DNA of 64,000 bases from an uncultured Lachnospiraceae bacterium (GCA_947574135.1 CANPIM010000007.1:1-64000); one strand, 5' to 3'. Shown: positions 10,198 through 19,710, counted from the stretch's first letter. Program-made: numbers and translations. The notes: generated from the sequence alone by a model not told the origin.

Positions 10198-10226
10198 ACT
10201 ATATCAAAATACTTCCTTATTTTCAA
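10198..10226 (-). promoter_or_regulatory. candidate promoter for the isomerase-like/ceramidase-like/DUF4132 unit
   Basis: Reverse strand TTGAAA-N17-TATAGT overlapping the 3' end of the SWIM gene. Confidence 0.6.
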
Positions 10227-12237
10227 GAGATACCTGCCAGCTTTTGGCCCGCTCTAAGGAAAGCCGCTCCCGGCAGGCCCGAAGATAGCGGCAAAGCGTT
10301 CCCAGCTCCTCCAAAACCGGCCCGGAATCAAATTCCATCTGATGGCGCCTGGCCTTTAGAAGCTCCTCCACCCGTAAAAACCCTTTCCCGGCCACATGAA
10401 GTCCCAGCCGTTCTCCCTCCTCCCCCAGCTCTCCCAGGCGCTCCAGGAGCTCCTCGGGCAGGGAAAACAGGCCGGCGGAAAAGAGATCCGTAAGCTGTCT
10501 AGTCGCCTCCCGCTCATACCGCTCCATGGTTTTCAGCACAGCCGGCGGAGGAAGCTTTCTCTGCTCTCTGCTGCTCTTTTCCAATGAAAGATCCGCCTCC
10601 GGACCCGATTGCTGAAAGAATTCAATGGGATACAGGCAGAGCCTCCCCTCCTCCAGGTAAAGAAAGCCGAAAAACACCAGGGCTCCCCGGGACCTTTTTT
10701 GAAGCCGCTGCTCCAGACGCTCCAAAAGCTGTATCACCAGACGCTCCTCCCTGGTATACCGCAGGGAAAGAAACAGGGCTCTGCCCTCCCTGTCAAAAAG
10801 GCTCCAGGAAAATCTCTGCTGTACCTGATCAAAGGAGCTCTCCCCCCACCTTTCTGCTCCCACCAGGGCCAGACGCTCCGCCCCCTCCTGCCTGAAATAA
10901 TTCTCCAGCAATCGCTCATAGTCCCAGACAATCATCTCCTGCACAGCCTCTGCCTCCAGGCTCTTTTTCCCCACAATCTCTCCCTTTGTCTCCTGGCTTA
11001 CGGACAGACGGCCCCCGGCCGCAGCCCGGGCTCCCTTAAGCTTAAATTCCGTTCCCATCATCTGCTCCCGGGTGCAGCCCAGTCCCCAGGGAGCCCCGCT
11101 GTTTTCCACCGCCCTCCGGGCCCGCTTGCCCACCCCCTCATAGAATACCGGCCGGGCGTCGGTCCAGGTATAAAAGACCCGTTTTTCCGTCTCCAGAAAA
11201 TAATAGATTTCCCCTGCATACCCGGTCCTGCTGGAAAAAGATCGGGCCCCCAGACCCATGAGGCTTAAGTTTCCCACAAGCTCATAGGTATCCCGAAAGC
11301 GGCCGGCCAGAGCACTTTGCTCCTCCTGGGTTTCGGCTCTTAAAAGACGCCTGCACCGCTCATACAGGGAAAGCATCCGGGCACACAGCTCCTCATCCCG
11401 AAAGGCGGCGGACCGCTGAAAATACTGCCGGTACTGGCCGGCCGCCTCCCGGAGACCATTCTCCAGGCTGGCCAGTCCGGCCCGGTGACACATAAGGGCC
11501 AGCCGCTCCAGGCTTTCCGGGGTCTCCGGAGACTGCCGGCACATGCCCGTATTCATCTGGTGCTCCAGGGCCTCCTCCACAGCCTTTAAGGCCTCCTCTA
11601 TAAGCTCCCGGTCAAGAGAGCTCTCCGTCTCCAGAAGCCCCTGGAGCTTCGAAAGAGAAACCTTTTCCTTTTGAACCTGAAAGGCCAGAAGCGCCTGGGC
11701 CTTGTGGGGACAGAGCTCTCTGCTGTGACAGGTGCAGGTAGAATACTCCAAAGGCTCAAGAAGCTTCACCACTGCCTGCTCCCAGGGAAGCCACACGGTC
11801 ACAATGGAGCTCTCCTCCACCTGGGGCAGCTCTCCCACCCGGATATGCTCCAAAAACTGGCGGTAGCGCCGAAGGCCGCAGGCTTTCTTTAGCTTTTCCA
11901 CAGGGATCTCCAAAAGCTCTGTAAATAGCTGCCCTTCCTCGGACTCTGACTCCGGCTCCGGCTTCTCCTCTCCCTGCCTTTTCCGAAGCCATAATATGGC
12001 TGTCATCACATGCCGGCACATACTCCGGGAAGGACAGCTGCAGCTGCTCTCCCCAAGGGGCAGGCGTATCAGGCAGGTTTCCTCCCTAAGAGCCACCTGG
12101 ATCTCCTCCCCTTTTGAGGTTTCCACAGGCTCCTCCTGCTCCAAATCCTTATACGCCCGCTTTACGATCCCCTTATTGCTCAGGCCAATGAGATACTCAT
12201 CATCCACCTGTCCCACAAAAGCCCTTACTTCCTTCAT
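10204..12237 (-). CDS. SWIM zinc-finger protein with two SWIM motifs (YehQ-like)
   Basis: 677 aa; two CxCx6CxH motifs: CSCPSRSMCRH and CTCHSRELCPH. Confidence 0.85.
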   Translation of the reverse strand: MKEVRAFVGQVDDEYLIGLSNKGIVKRAYKDLEQEEPVETSKGEEIQVALREETCLIRLPLGESSCSCPSRSMCRHVMTAILWLRKRQGEEKPEPESESEEGQLFTELLEIPVEKLKKACGLRRYRQFLEHIRVGELPQVEESSIVTVWLPWEQAVVKLLEPLEYSTCTCHSRELCPHKAQALLAFQVQKEKVSLSKLQGLLETESSLDRELIEEALKAVEEALEHQMNTGMCRQSPETPESLERLALMCHRAGLASLENGLREAAGQYRQYFQRSAAFRDEELCARMLSLYERCRRLLRAETQEEQSALAGRFRDTYELVGNLSLMGLGARSFSSRTGYAGEIYYFLETEKRVFYTWTDARPVFYEGVGKRARRAVENSGAPWGLGCTREQMMGTEFKLKGARAAAGGRLSVSQETKGEIVGKKSLEAEAVQEMIVWDYERLLENYFRQEGAERLALVGAERWGESSFDQVQQRFSWSLFDREGRALFLSLRYTREERLVIQLLERLEQRLQKRSRGALVFFGFLYLEEGRLCLYPIEFFQQSGPEADLSLEKSSREQRKLPPPAVLKTMERYEREATRQLTDLFSAGLFSLPEELLERLGELGEEGERLGLHVAGKGFLRVEELLKARRHQMEFDSGPVLEELGTLCRYLRACRERLSLERAKSWQVSLENKEVF

Positions 12238-12255
12238 ATGCCCTCTCCCCTCTGC

Positions 12256-13413
12256 CTAGCCGTTCATCACATTGCCCATAAAATCTCCCAGAGCCTCCGG
12301 GGTCATGGCCCCCACATAGGCCCCAAGGGCCGCCAGCCGCTGGGCCATCTGCCGATCATAGGCGGGATTGGCATCCCTGTCAAGAGCCGTGAGGCAGATA
12401 AGCTTGGCCCCGCTCTCGATGATGCTCTTGCTTATCTGCAGGAGACCCTGGGGACCGCTCCCCTCGCACAGGTCAGAGATCAGCACCACCATGGTCCGGT
12501 GGGGATATTCCACCAGGCTTTCACAATACTGGAGAGCTCCTGCAATATAAGTGCCGCCTCCCAGCTGAACGCTCATAAGAGTGGCCACCGGATCCTCCAG
12601 ATGAGCGCTTAGATCTACCACCTGGGTGTCAAAAATTACCAATCGGGTATCCAGCATGGGTAGCTTGGCGAAAATTCCCGCCAAAACTGCGCTGTGAATG
12701 ACAGAATCCAGCATGGATCCGCTCTCATCCACTGCAAGGATCACCCGCCACTGGCTGTATCGTCTGGTTCTCCCGTAAAAATAAACCCGCTCCAGACAGA
12801 TCCGCTGATTCTCCTCATCATAATGCTTAAGATTTCGCCTAATGGTCTTTTTTATATCCAGATTGCGGACCGAGGGGATGGGATGATCTGCATTTCTGTC
12901 AATTTTTCCCAGAAGAGACCGTCGAATATCCTTCTTAAGCTTCTCCCCAATCTCCTGAGCCACCTGCCTTACAATCTGTCTGGCCGCCTCCAGTACCTCC
13001 CCCTTCATAAGATGCTTCAGCTGCAGAATGGTCTTTAAAAGCTCCTGGTTGGGCTCCAGCTTTTCCAGAACCTCCTTATCGGTCAAAAGCTCTGTCATTC
13101 CGTAATTTTCCAGGGCATGGCGCTCCAGAATCTCCACTGTCTCCTTGGGAAACAGCTTGCGAATGCGGGTGATCCAGGTGGCTGCCGTCAGACGGCTGGC
13201 TCCGGTGCCACCCTCCCGCCGCACATCCTCTCCCTGCTCCCGGTCGTAGAGAAAGTCCAGCGCCTCCTCCAGATCCACACAGGAAATCCCGTTTTCCATG
13301 GCCGTCTCTTCCCCCATAGAGCCCCCGGAAAAGTGCAGCTGATCCGCCGCGTATTTTCCCAGTATAAGCCTCCACCGGTTCAGCCGGCCGGTATCTGTCC
13401 CCTTCATATCCAT
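12256..13413 (-). CDS. VWA-domain (MIDAS) protein (YehP-like)
   Basis: 385 aa; MIDAS DESGSM in ILAVDESGSMLDSVIHSAVLAGI. Confidence 0.85.
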   Translation of the reverse strand: MDMKGTDTGRLNRWRLILGKYAADQLHFSGGSMGEETAMENGISCVDLEEALDFLYDREQGEDVRREGGTGASRLTAATWITRIRKLFPKETVEILERHALENYGMTELLTDKEVLEKLEPNQELLKTILQLKHLMKGEVLEAARQIVRQVAQEIGEKLKKDIRRSLLGKIDRNADHPIPSVRNLDIKKTIRRNLKHYDEENQRICLERVYFYGRTRRYSQWRVILAVDESGSMLDSVIHSAVLAGIFAKLPMLDTRLVIFDTQVVDLSAHLEDPVATLMSVQLGGGTYIAGALQYCESLVEYPHRTMVVLISDLCEGSGPQGLLQISKSIIESGAKLICLTALDRDANPAYDRQMAQRLAALGAYVGAMTPEALGDFMGNVMNG

Positions 13414-15824
13414 TCCTCCATCCGTTTCCCGGCATAGGCATCCAGTTTCTCCCCAAACTCGTACTCCAGGGGCGATACCACAAGGCCGCTCAAAAGCTTC
13501 TCCTTGCCCACTCCGTGAAGAGCCGCCGCCTGCCCGGCCAGCCTGTCAATCTCCAGAGGCGTAAAATAGGAAAATGCCCGGCGAAGTTCGGGCAAAAGCC
13601 CCAAAAAGGCCTCCGGCTCCAGATCCCCCAAAAGCTCGTCGATCAGATACAAAAAACGCTTCCGGACAAAGACCAGATCCCGGGCCGTATAAAACAGACC
13701 CCGAAGAAAGGCCGCGCTGTTTAGCTGCTGCTCCCCGGCGCTTCTAAGATACCCGGAGGCTGCCTTAAAAATCCGCTCCTCCCAGCCCGCCTCATATCCA
13801 TACAAAAGGCCCAGCACAGCTCCCTCCAGGCCCGGACATACTTTCCCGGTCTCAAGGAGACGACCAAAAGCCTCCGCCAAAATTGGCCGAAGCTTTAAAA
13901 AATCCCTTTTTCCTGTGATCTGGTACAGGGACAGACAGCTCTCCATACAGGTCTGCTCCTTCTCCTTATCCACCTGTCCCATGGAGGGAAGGAGCTGAAT
14001 AATCTTCTGGAAGCAGCTGCCCAGAAGCTCCCGAAGCTCCGAAAAGGCATTCACCTGGTATAGCTCCTGGAGCTCATAGAGCATCCGCATATGGGAGAAG
14101 GCCTCGGTCAGGGAAAAGAAATCCCCGTCTGCAGCCAGAACCTGCCCAAGCTTCCCTCCCAGCCGGTTCTGCTCCTCCAGAAAGCCCATGAGAAAGCCCT
14201 GGGTCAAAAGCCTGGCCGCCTCCCGGCTGCTGGCACTCTTTAAGGATCGGCTGTTCATCTGGCTTTTGGCCGCCTCCTCCACCGTGCCCCCGGCCATGGA
14301 CACATCCACCAGGGCGGAGAGCACCTGGCTGGAGAAGCGATAGGTCCATACCTCCCGAATCCGGCTTTTGTCCCGCCGATTCAAAAGATCCGCTCCCTTT
14401 TTCCGTTTGGCAAAGCCTGTGTCCAGAAATTCCAGCTGATAGAGAAACCGGCTGGCTGCCAAATGCTTTTTCTTGGCAAAGAGCTCCAGGGTAATCTCCT
14501 GCTGCGTGGCTGCCTGGATCTTCAGGCCGAATTTCCCGCACTGCCGCTCAAAATCATGGAGAATGGGAGGCCGAAGGGCATCCTCCACAAGCTTTCCCAC
14601 CTGACGCCCCCTGTTAAGCCCCTGTAAAATTCGTAAGGGCATATCTGTGGACAGGGTACACTCCCCCTTCACAAAGGAAGAAAGAGCCGCATCCTGAAGC
14701 TCATAGAGCCCCGGCTCCTCCTTTCCCCTAAGAACCGCCAGCCCCCGGGCCATGGAGAGGGCGCAGATGGCATCATAGGAGGAAATGGCTTCTTTTTTTT
14801 GCCGCGCCTGCCTTCCGGTCCGGACCAGCTGCTCCAGAACCGCCCTCCCGTAGGCCCCTTTTGGCTCCTCCTGCTCACAAAGGCCTTCCCAAACTCTCTG
14901 GTAAAATCCGGGGGAGGGCATGCCGCTGGCATAGCCGTTCAGGGCGTCCGCCGCCTCCATGGAATAGGCCAGGGGATACACCCCCTGCTCCTCCCCGGTA
15001 AGCCTGTGAAGCTCCACCGGCTCCCCCGTATACACAAGGTAGGATCCCTCCCGGGATTTCTCAAGCTTTAAAAGCTCCAGAAGCCCAGGGGTATGAAAAC
15101 CCCCGGTAACTGCCAGGACACGCCGGTGCTCCCGGGAGGCCCGGGCAATCTGCTCTGCCATGTAGCGCTCCCTGAGGATGCACCCCTCCCTTAGAAGCTC
15201 CTCCCTTGGGGAATTCTCCCGGGACAGCCCGCAGTAGGTGAGCATCTGGCGGATAAAGGCCTCCGTGTCCAGATAAAGACCACGGATCTCAAAATATTTC
15301 TCCCACAGCTCGTCAAAGCTTCGAAGCCCTGCCTTTTCACAGATACGCTTTAGGAATTTCCCCCGGCTCAGGAGATAATCGTCATTGTAGGTCTGCTTCT
15401 CTCCCTCCCTACGCACTCCCGTATTCTCCGCCGTGCCCAAAAGGATCTCTCCATAGGGCAGATCCATAAACCGGGCCGGGATGCTCCGCTTCCGGGCCTC
15501 CCGCAGGGCCACCAGCTCCGGAGAACAGTCCAGAAAGGGGTAATAGCACTTATAGTCCTCCTTTTCCTCCCCCAAAAGCCCTTTTGCGTCTCTGTAAAAA
15601 TAGTACAGGGCCACGGGAGCCCTGGTATCCGGGTGTGCCAGCACCTCTGTGAGCTCCTGGGCATTTTCCGGCCCCTCGATAAGGATACAGTCCGGCTCAT
15701 AGGCTTCTATGGCCCTCTTCAGATGATAGGCGCAGGCCGGGCTGTGATGGCGCACGGGAAAATAGGCCACAGGCCGGCTTTTGTCTAGCGCAGGTGCTTC
15801 CTGGCTTCGTAATAGCTGTTCCAT
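13404..15824 (-). CDS. DUF5682 family protein (YehM-like; possible TIKI/EreA/ChaN-superfamily)
   Basis: Likely start MEQLLRSQ at 15824 (ORF open to 15941). VRHHSPACAYHLKRAIEAYEPDCILIEGPENAQELTEVL and LAVTGGFHTPGL motifs. Confidence 0.75.
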   Translation of the reverse strand: MEQLLRSQEAPALDKSRPVAYFPVRHHSPACAYHLKRAIEAYEPDCILIEGPENAQELTEVLAHPDTRAPVALYYFYRDAKGLLGEEKEDYKCYYPFLDCSPELVALREARKRSIPARFMDLPYGEILLGTAENTGVRREGEKQTYNDDYLLSRGKFLKRICEKAGLRSFDELWEKYFEIRGLYLDTEAFIRQMLTYCGLSRENSPREELLREGCILRERYMAEQIARASREHRRVLAVTGGFHTPGLLELLKLEKSREGSYLVYTGEPVELHRLTGEEQGVYPLAYSMEAADALNGYASGMPSPGFYQRVWEGLCEQEEPKGAYGRAVLEQLVRTGRQARQKKEAISSYDAICALSMARGLAVLRGKEEPGLYELQDAALSSFVKGECTLSTDMPLRILQGLNRGRQVGKLVEDALRPPILHDFERQCGKFGLKIQAATQQEITLELFAKKKHLAASRFLYQLEFLDTGFAKRKKGADLLNRRDKSRIREVWTYRFSSQVLSALVDVSMAGGTVEEAAKSQMNSRSLKSASSREAARLLTQGFLMGFLEEQNRLGGKLGQVLAADGDFFSLTEAFSHMRMLYELQELYQVNAFSELRELLGSCFQKIIQLLPSMGQVDKEKEQTCMESCLSLYQITGKRDFLKLRPILAEAFGRLLETGKVCPGLEGAVLGLLYGYEAGWEERIFKAASGYLRSAGEQQLNSAAFLRGLFYTARDLVFVRKRFLYLIDELLGDLEPEAFLGLLPELRRAFSYFTPLEIDRLAGQAAALHGVGKEKLLSGLVVSPLEYEFGEKLDAYAGKRMEEWI

Positions 15825-16900
15825 AAGCCGCCCTCTTTTCCCCCTTTGTCCCGCACCACAGTCTGGAAATAGCTGCGCAGCCGCTCCAAATCCTCCTGAT
15901 TTTCCTTCTGCACTGCTCCCACCAGGTTTTCCACCAGACACCCCAGATCCATCCGGGAGTCCCCATAGTAATAGGCCGTCATCATGGTCTGATAATAGAC
16001 GGAAACCGCCTCCGCCGTGCTCATGACCGCATTCGGCTTATCAATCCGGTGCCCCATGGAGGATACGCCCTCCCGGAGCTCATGGTAGGTGGAGGCCAAA
16101 AGCTCCGCCACGTCCTCATCCACAGGCATGGAAATCTGGTTCTCCAGAGCCAGCGCCTCCACCTCGTTGATAATAATCTGCTTTTCCAGGGCCACGTCCC
16201 GCACCGGCATGACAGTCTCAAAATTAAACCGGCGCTTCAGGGCGCTGCTCATCTCATTGACCCCCTTATCCCGGGTGTTGGCAGTCCCTATAACGTTAAA
16301 GCCCGCCTTGGCAAAGAGCAGCCCCTCCTCCCCAAGCTCCGGCACATGGAGCACCTTGTCGCTGAGCACGCTGATCAGGCTGTCCTGAATCTCTGCCGGG
16401 GTCCGGGTGATCTCCTCAAACCGGGTGAGAATCCCCTGCTCCATGCCCACATAGAGGGGCGAGGGCACCAGGGCCTCCCGCACCGGTCCCTTGGCCAGCA
16501 AAAGGGCATAATTCCAGCTGTATTTGATCATATCCTCCGTGGTGCCGGCAGTGCCCTGGATGGTGTTGGTGCTGGTGCCGCTGATGGCTGCGGACAATAG
16601 CTCTGAGAGCATGGTCTTGGCCGTTCCCGGCTCTCCCACCAGCATCAGGCCCCGGTTTCCGGCCAAGGTGATAATACACCGCTCCACCAGGGCGTCGTTT
16701 CCCAGATATTTTTTCCGGACAGGGATCTCCTCCCCCTCCCAAATGAGGGGCTTATGGCTCCCCAGAAGAAAGGTCCGCACCGCCTGAGGGGACATTTTCC
16801 AGTTTCTGGGCCTCTTTCCCGTATCCAGCGCCCGAAGCGCCCGAAGCTCCCTTGCATAGCGCACCTCCACAGGCGGCTTTATCTCCACAACTCGCTCCAC
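15785..16900 (-). CDS. MoxR-family AAA+ ATPase (YehL-like)
   Basis: 371 aa; Walker A GEPGTAKT, FEEITRTPAEIQDSLISVLSD Walker B region, sensor NVIGTANTRDKGVNEMSSALKRRF. Confidence 0.92.
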   Translation of the reverse strand: MERVVEIKPPVEVRYARELRALRALDTGKRPRNWKMSPQAVRTFLLGSHKPLIWEGEEIPVRKKYLGNDALVERCIITLAGNRGLMLVGEPGTAKTMLSELLSAAISGTSTNTIQGTAGTTEDMIKYSWNYALLLAKGPVREALVPSPLYVGMEQGILTRFEEITRTPAEIQDSLISVLSDKVLHVPELGEEGLLFAKAGFNVIGTANTRDKGVNEMSSALKRRFNFETVMPVRDVALEKQIIINEVEALALENQISMPVDEDVAELLASTYHELREGVSSMGHRIDKPNAVMSTAEAVSVYYQTMMTAYYYGDSRMDLGCLVENLVGAVQKENQEDLERLRSYFQTVVRDKGGKEGGLWNSYYEARKHLR

Positions 16901-16921
16901 AGCGGTTCTCCTTTCCCCGGC

Positions 16922-17818
16922 CTAGGCATCCAGGCAGATAAGCTCATATTCCTTTGTCCCGTATCCCAGCTCTGCCGCCGCGTCAATGGTGTGAACCCCA
17001 TGCCGGGACTCCACACGCTCCAGGAAATGATCCCGTCCCGGATCCTTGGACTGGTAAATGAGATCCATGCAGGCCTTGTCAAGCGCCACGGGATCCAGGG
17101 AAGAAAGGATGCCGATATCCTTCATGCAGGGGTCCTCCGCCACGGCGCAGCAGTCACAGTCCACAGACAGATTGCACACCATATTTACAAAAGCAAGCTT
17201 TCCCTTGAAATATTCCACAACGCTCCCCGCCGCGTCAGCCATGGCCTCACAGAAAATATCCTGCGGCGCCATATGGCTCCACACAATATTCTGATCGCTG
17301 GTAAAGCCTGCGGAGTGAATCAGAGCCTTTCCCGCCGAGGAAGCACAGCCAATGGCCAGCTGCTTTAAGGCTCCGCCGTAGCCCCCGGCCGGGTGTCCCT
17401 TAAAATGTGACAGCACCAGCATGGAATCATAGGCCTCAATATTCTTTCCCACATAGTTTTCCTTTAGCACCTTGCCTTTGGGAATGGAAAGCTTCCGATC
17501 CGGCCCCTGGGCATCCATGAGATCCACCTGGAAATACTGGGTCCAGCCGTGCTCCTCCATGAGATGCTGATGCTTTTCAGTAGAATTTCTGGCTCCGTCA
17601 TAGGCTGTGTTGCATTCCACCACGGTTCCCTGCACCAGCTCCACCATGGGACGCATAAATTCCGGCCGAAGATAATTCTGATTTCCCTTTTCTCCGGAAT
17701 GCACCTTCACGGCCACCTTTCCCGGCAGCTCTATTCCCAGAGCCTTGTACATTTTTATGACAGCTTCCGGGGTAATCTCCTTTGTGAAATAAACCTTTGC
17801 TTTTTCCATACTCTTCAC
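16922..17818 (-). CDS. DUF362-domain protein
   Basis: 298 aa; KVHSGEKGNQNYLRPEF, VLSHFKGHPAGGYGGALKQLAIGCASS; Cys-rich CDCCAVAEDPC. Confidence 0.8.
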   Translation of the reverse strand: MKSMEKAKVYFTKEITPEAVIKMYKALGIELPGKVAVKVHSGEKGNQNYLRPEFMRPMVELVQGTVVECNTAYDGARNSTEKHQHLMEEHGWTQYFQVDLMDAQGPDRKLSIPKGKVLKENYVGKNIEAYDSMLVLSHFKGHPAGGYGGALKQLAIGCASSAGKALIHSAGFTSDQNIVWSHMAPQDIFCEAMADAAGSVVEYFKGKLAFVNMVCNLSVDCDCCAVAEDPCMKDIGILSSLDPVALDKACMDLIYQSKDPGRDHFLERVESRHGVHTIDAAAELGYGTKEYELICLDA

Positions 17819-17899
17819 TCATACCTTTCTGTAAAATATTTTTATGAGAAAGCGGGAGCCATGAGAACCTTGCATTCCCTCTTTTCTCTTCTGTTCCCT

Positions 17900-17928
17900 A
17901 TTATAAATCCAGCAAGGGAAGATGTCTA
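17900..17928 (-). promoter_or_regulatory. candidate promoter for the DUF362-MoxR-DUF5682-VWA-SWIM operon
   Basis: Reverse strand TAGACA-N17-TATAAT. Confidence 0.6.
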
Positions 17929-17953
17929 ATTCTTTCTTGTTATTCATATGTTG

Positions 17954-18703
17954 TCATTTTCCTTCCCCCAGAAGCCGCTCTAACAGATACTCCCTGTGGT
18001 TTAAAAACATCTCCGTTACCTGATAGCTCTCCGTCTCCTCATAGGAGACCGGATGAAGCTGCCCCTCATCAAAGGAGAGAAGCTCCGCTCCCGGGATTCC
18101 CAGCAAAATAGGGGAATGGCTGGCAATGAGGAACTGACTGCCTCCCAGGGACAGACGGTGAATGCACAGAAGAAGGGTCAGCTGTCTCTGGGGAGAAAGG
18201 GCGGCCTCCGGCTCATCCAAAAGGTAAAACCCCTTCTCCGTAAATCGATTCTGCATCAGCCCAAGAAAGCTCTCCCCGTGGGACTGTTCATGGGGGGAAC
18301 GGCCCCCGTACTGCCGATAATAAATCTCCGGGGGCGTCACATCCCGGTACTCCTCCGCCTGGGTAGCCACATTGTAGAAGCTCTCCGCCCGGAGGAAAAA
18401 GCTGTCTTTTGCCCTCTGATAGCCCTTTCGCAGGGTAAGTCCCTCATAGAGCCTGGAATGGGTTTCCCGGGTGGCAAAGCGAAAATTTTTGCTGCCTCCC
18501 TCGGGATTGAGCCCGTAGGCTGTGGCAATGGCCTCCAGCAGGGTGGATTTCCCGGTTCCGTTTTCCCCCACGAAAAAGGTAATGCTTCTGGTAAAGGTCA
18601 GCTCCTCCAGCTGCTCTAAAGCCGCAATCCGGCGCAGATAAGAATCCTCGTCTATTTTCGTCCAGTCTATATGTAATCCATCCACAAACAATTTGCTCAG
18701 CAT
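17954..18703 (-). CDS. AAA/ABC-type ATPase (RecF/SMC-like predicted ATP-binding protein)
   Basis: 249 aa; FFVGENGTGKSTLLEAIA Walker A, LLDEPEAALSPQRQL, SHSP. Confidence 0.85.
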   Translation of the reverse strand: MLSKLFVDGLHIDWTKIDEDSYLRRIAALEQLEELTFTRSITFFVGENGTGKSTLLEAIATAYGLNPEGGSKNFRFATRETHSRLYEGLTLRKGYQRAKDSFFLRAESFYNVATQAEEYRDVTPPEIYYRQYGGRSPHEQSHGESFLGLMQNRFTEKGFYLLDEPEAALSPQRQLTLLLCIHRLSLGGSQFLIASHSPILLGIPGAELLSFDEGQLHPVSYEETESYQVTEMFLNHREYLLERLLGEGK

Positions 18704-18902
18704 CCTCTTACTCCAAAATCTCTCTTCAAAAATCCAGACAAATTTCCGCTTATAAATTCGTATAACAAAACCCGTGCATCATCCGGAATTCTGTGGTATA
18801 CTACATATAGTTTTAAAATATCGGCGGCATTTGCCATATTCCCGTGTATACCTTTCCTGGCCCATAACCGGCAGGCATCCCATATCATAAGGAGAATCAC
18901 CT

Positions 18903-19682
18903 ATGCAAGCAAACGAACATCGTTCCACATCCCGGGTTCTGGATATCCTGGAGCAGCTGGCTCTTCGCAAGGAGGGCATGACCCTCACTGAGCTGGCCCA
19001 GCTTCTCTCTGCGCCCAAGAGCAGCCTGTTTCCCATTATCCATACCATGGAGCAGAGGGGCTTTCTTATCAGCGATGCCTCCTCCCGCTACCGCATCGGT
19101 CCCCATGCCTATCTCACCGGCATGAACTATGAAAATCCGGTTCCCATGCACAGCATTATCCAGGAAAAAATGCGGGAAATTGTGGCACAGTGCCAGGAAA
19201 CCTGCCATCTGGGCATTCTGGCCGGCCCCGATGTGCTCTATGTAGCCAAAATCGACTCCCCCCTGCCCATTGCCCTGCGCTCCAAGGTGGGAAACCGACT
19301 GCCTGCCTACTGCACCGGGGTGGGAAAGGCTCTCATCTATCCCCTGAGCATGGCCCAGCTTCAGGCCCTCTACCCCAATGGTCTCACCCGGTATACCAGC
19401 AATACTCTTACCGATATCCACAAGCTTTACCTGGAGCTCCAGGAGGTGAAAAAGACTGGCTTTGCCTACGAATACTCCGAGGTCACCGAGGGGGTCCAGT
19501 GCATCGCCGTTCCCTTAAAGAGAAACGGCCAGATCCTGGCTTCCCTCAGCATCTGCATCCCCTCCTTTCGCAGTACCCCTGATAAGCGGGAGGAAATCTG
19601 CCAGCTGCTGAAAAGCTCCCAGAGAGAGCTGGAGCTGCGCCTGGAGGAATACCAGATCGAGAGCAGCCTGTTTATTATCTAA
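18903..19682 (+). CDS. IclR-family transcriptional regulator
   Basis: 259 aa; N-terminal wHTH and IclR effector domain (GVGKALIYPLS, AVPLKRNGQILASLSI). Confidence 0.92.
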   Translation: MQANEHRSTSRVLDILEQLALRKEGMTLTELAQLLSAPKSSLFPIIHTMEQRGFLISDASSRYRIGPHAYLTGMNYENPVPMHSIIQEKMREIVAQCQETCHLGILAGPDVLYVAKIDSPLPIALRSKVGNRLPAYCTGVGKALIYPLSMAQLQALYPNGLTRYTSNTLTDIHKLYLELQEVKKTGFAYEYSEVTEGVQCIAVPLKRNGQILASLSICIPSFRSTPDKREEICQLLKSSQRELELRLEEYQIESSLFII

Positions 19683-19710
19683 ATGAGTCCTAAGAAACCT
19701 CCCGGGACTC

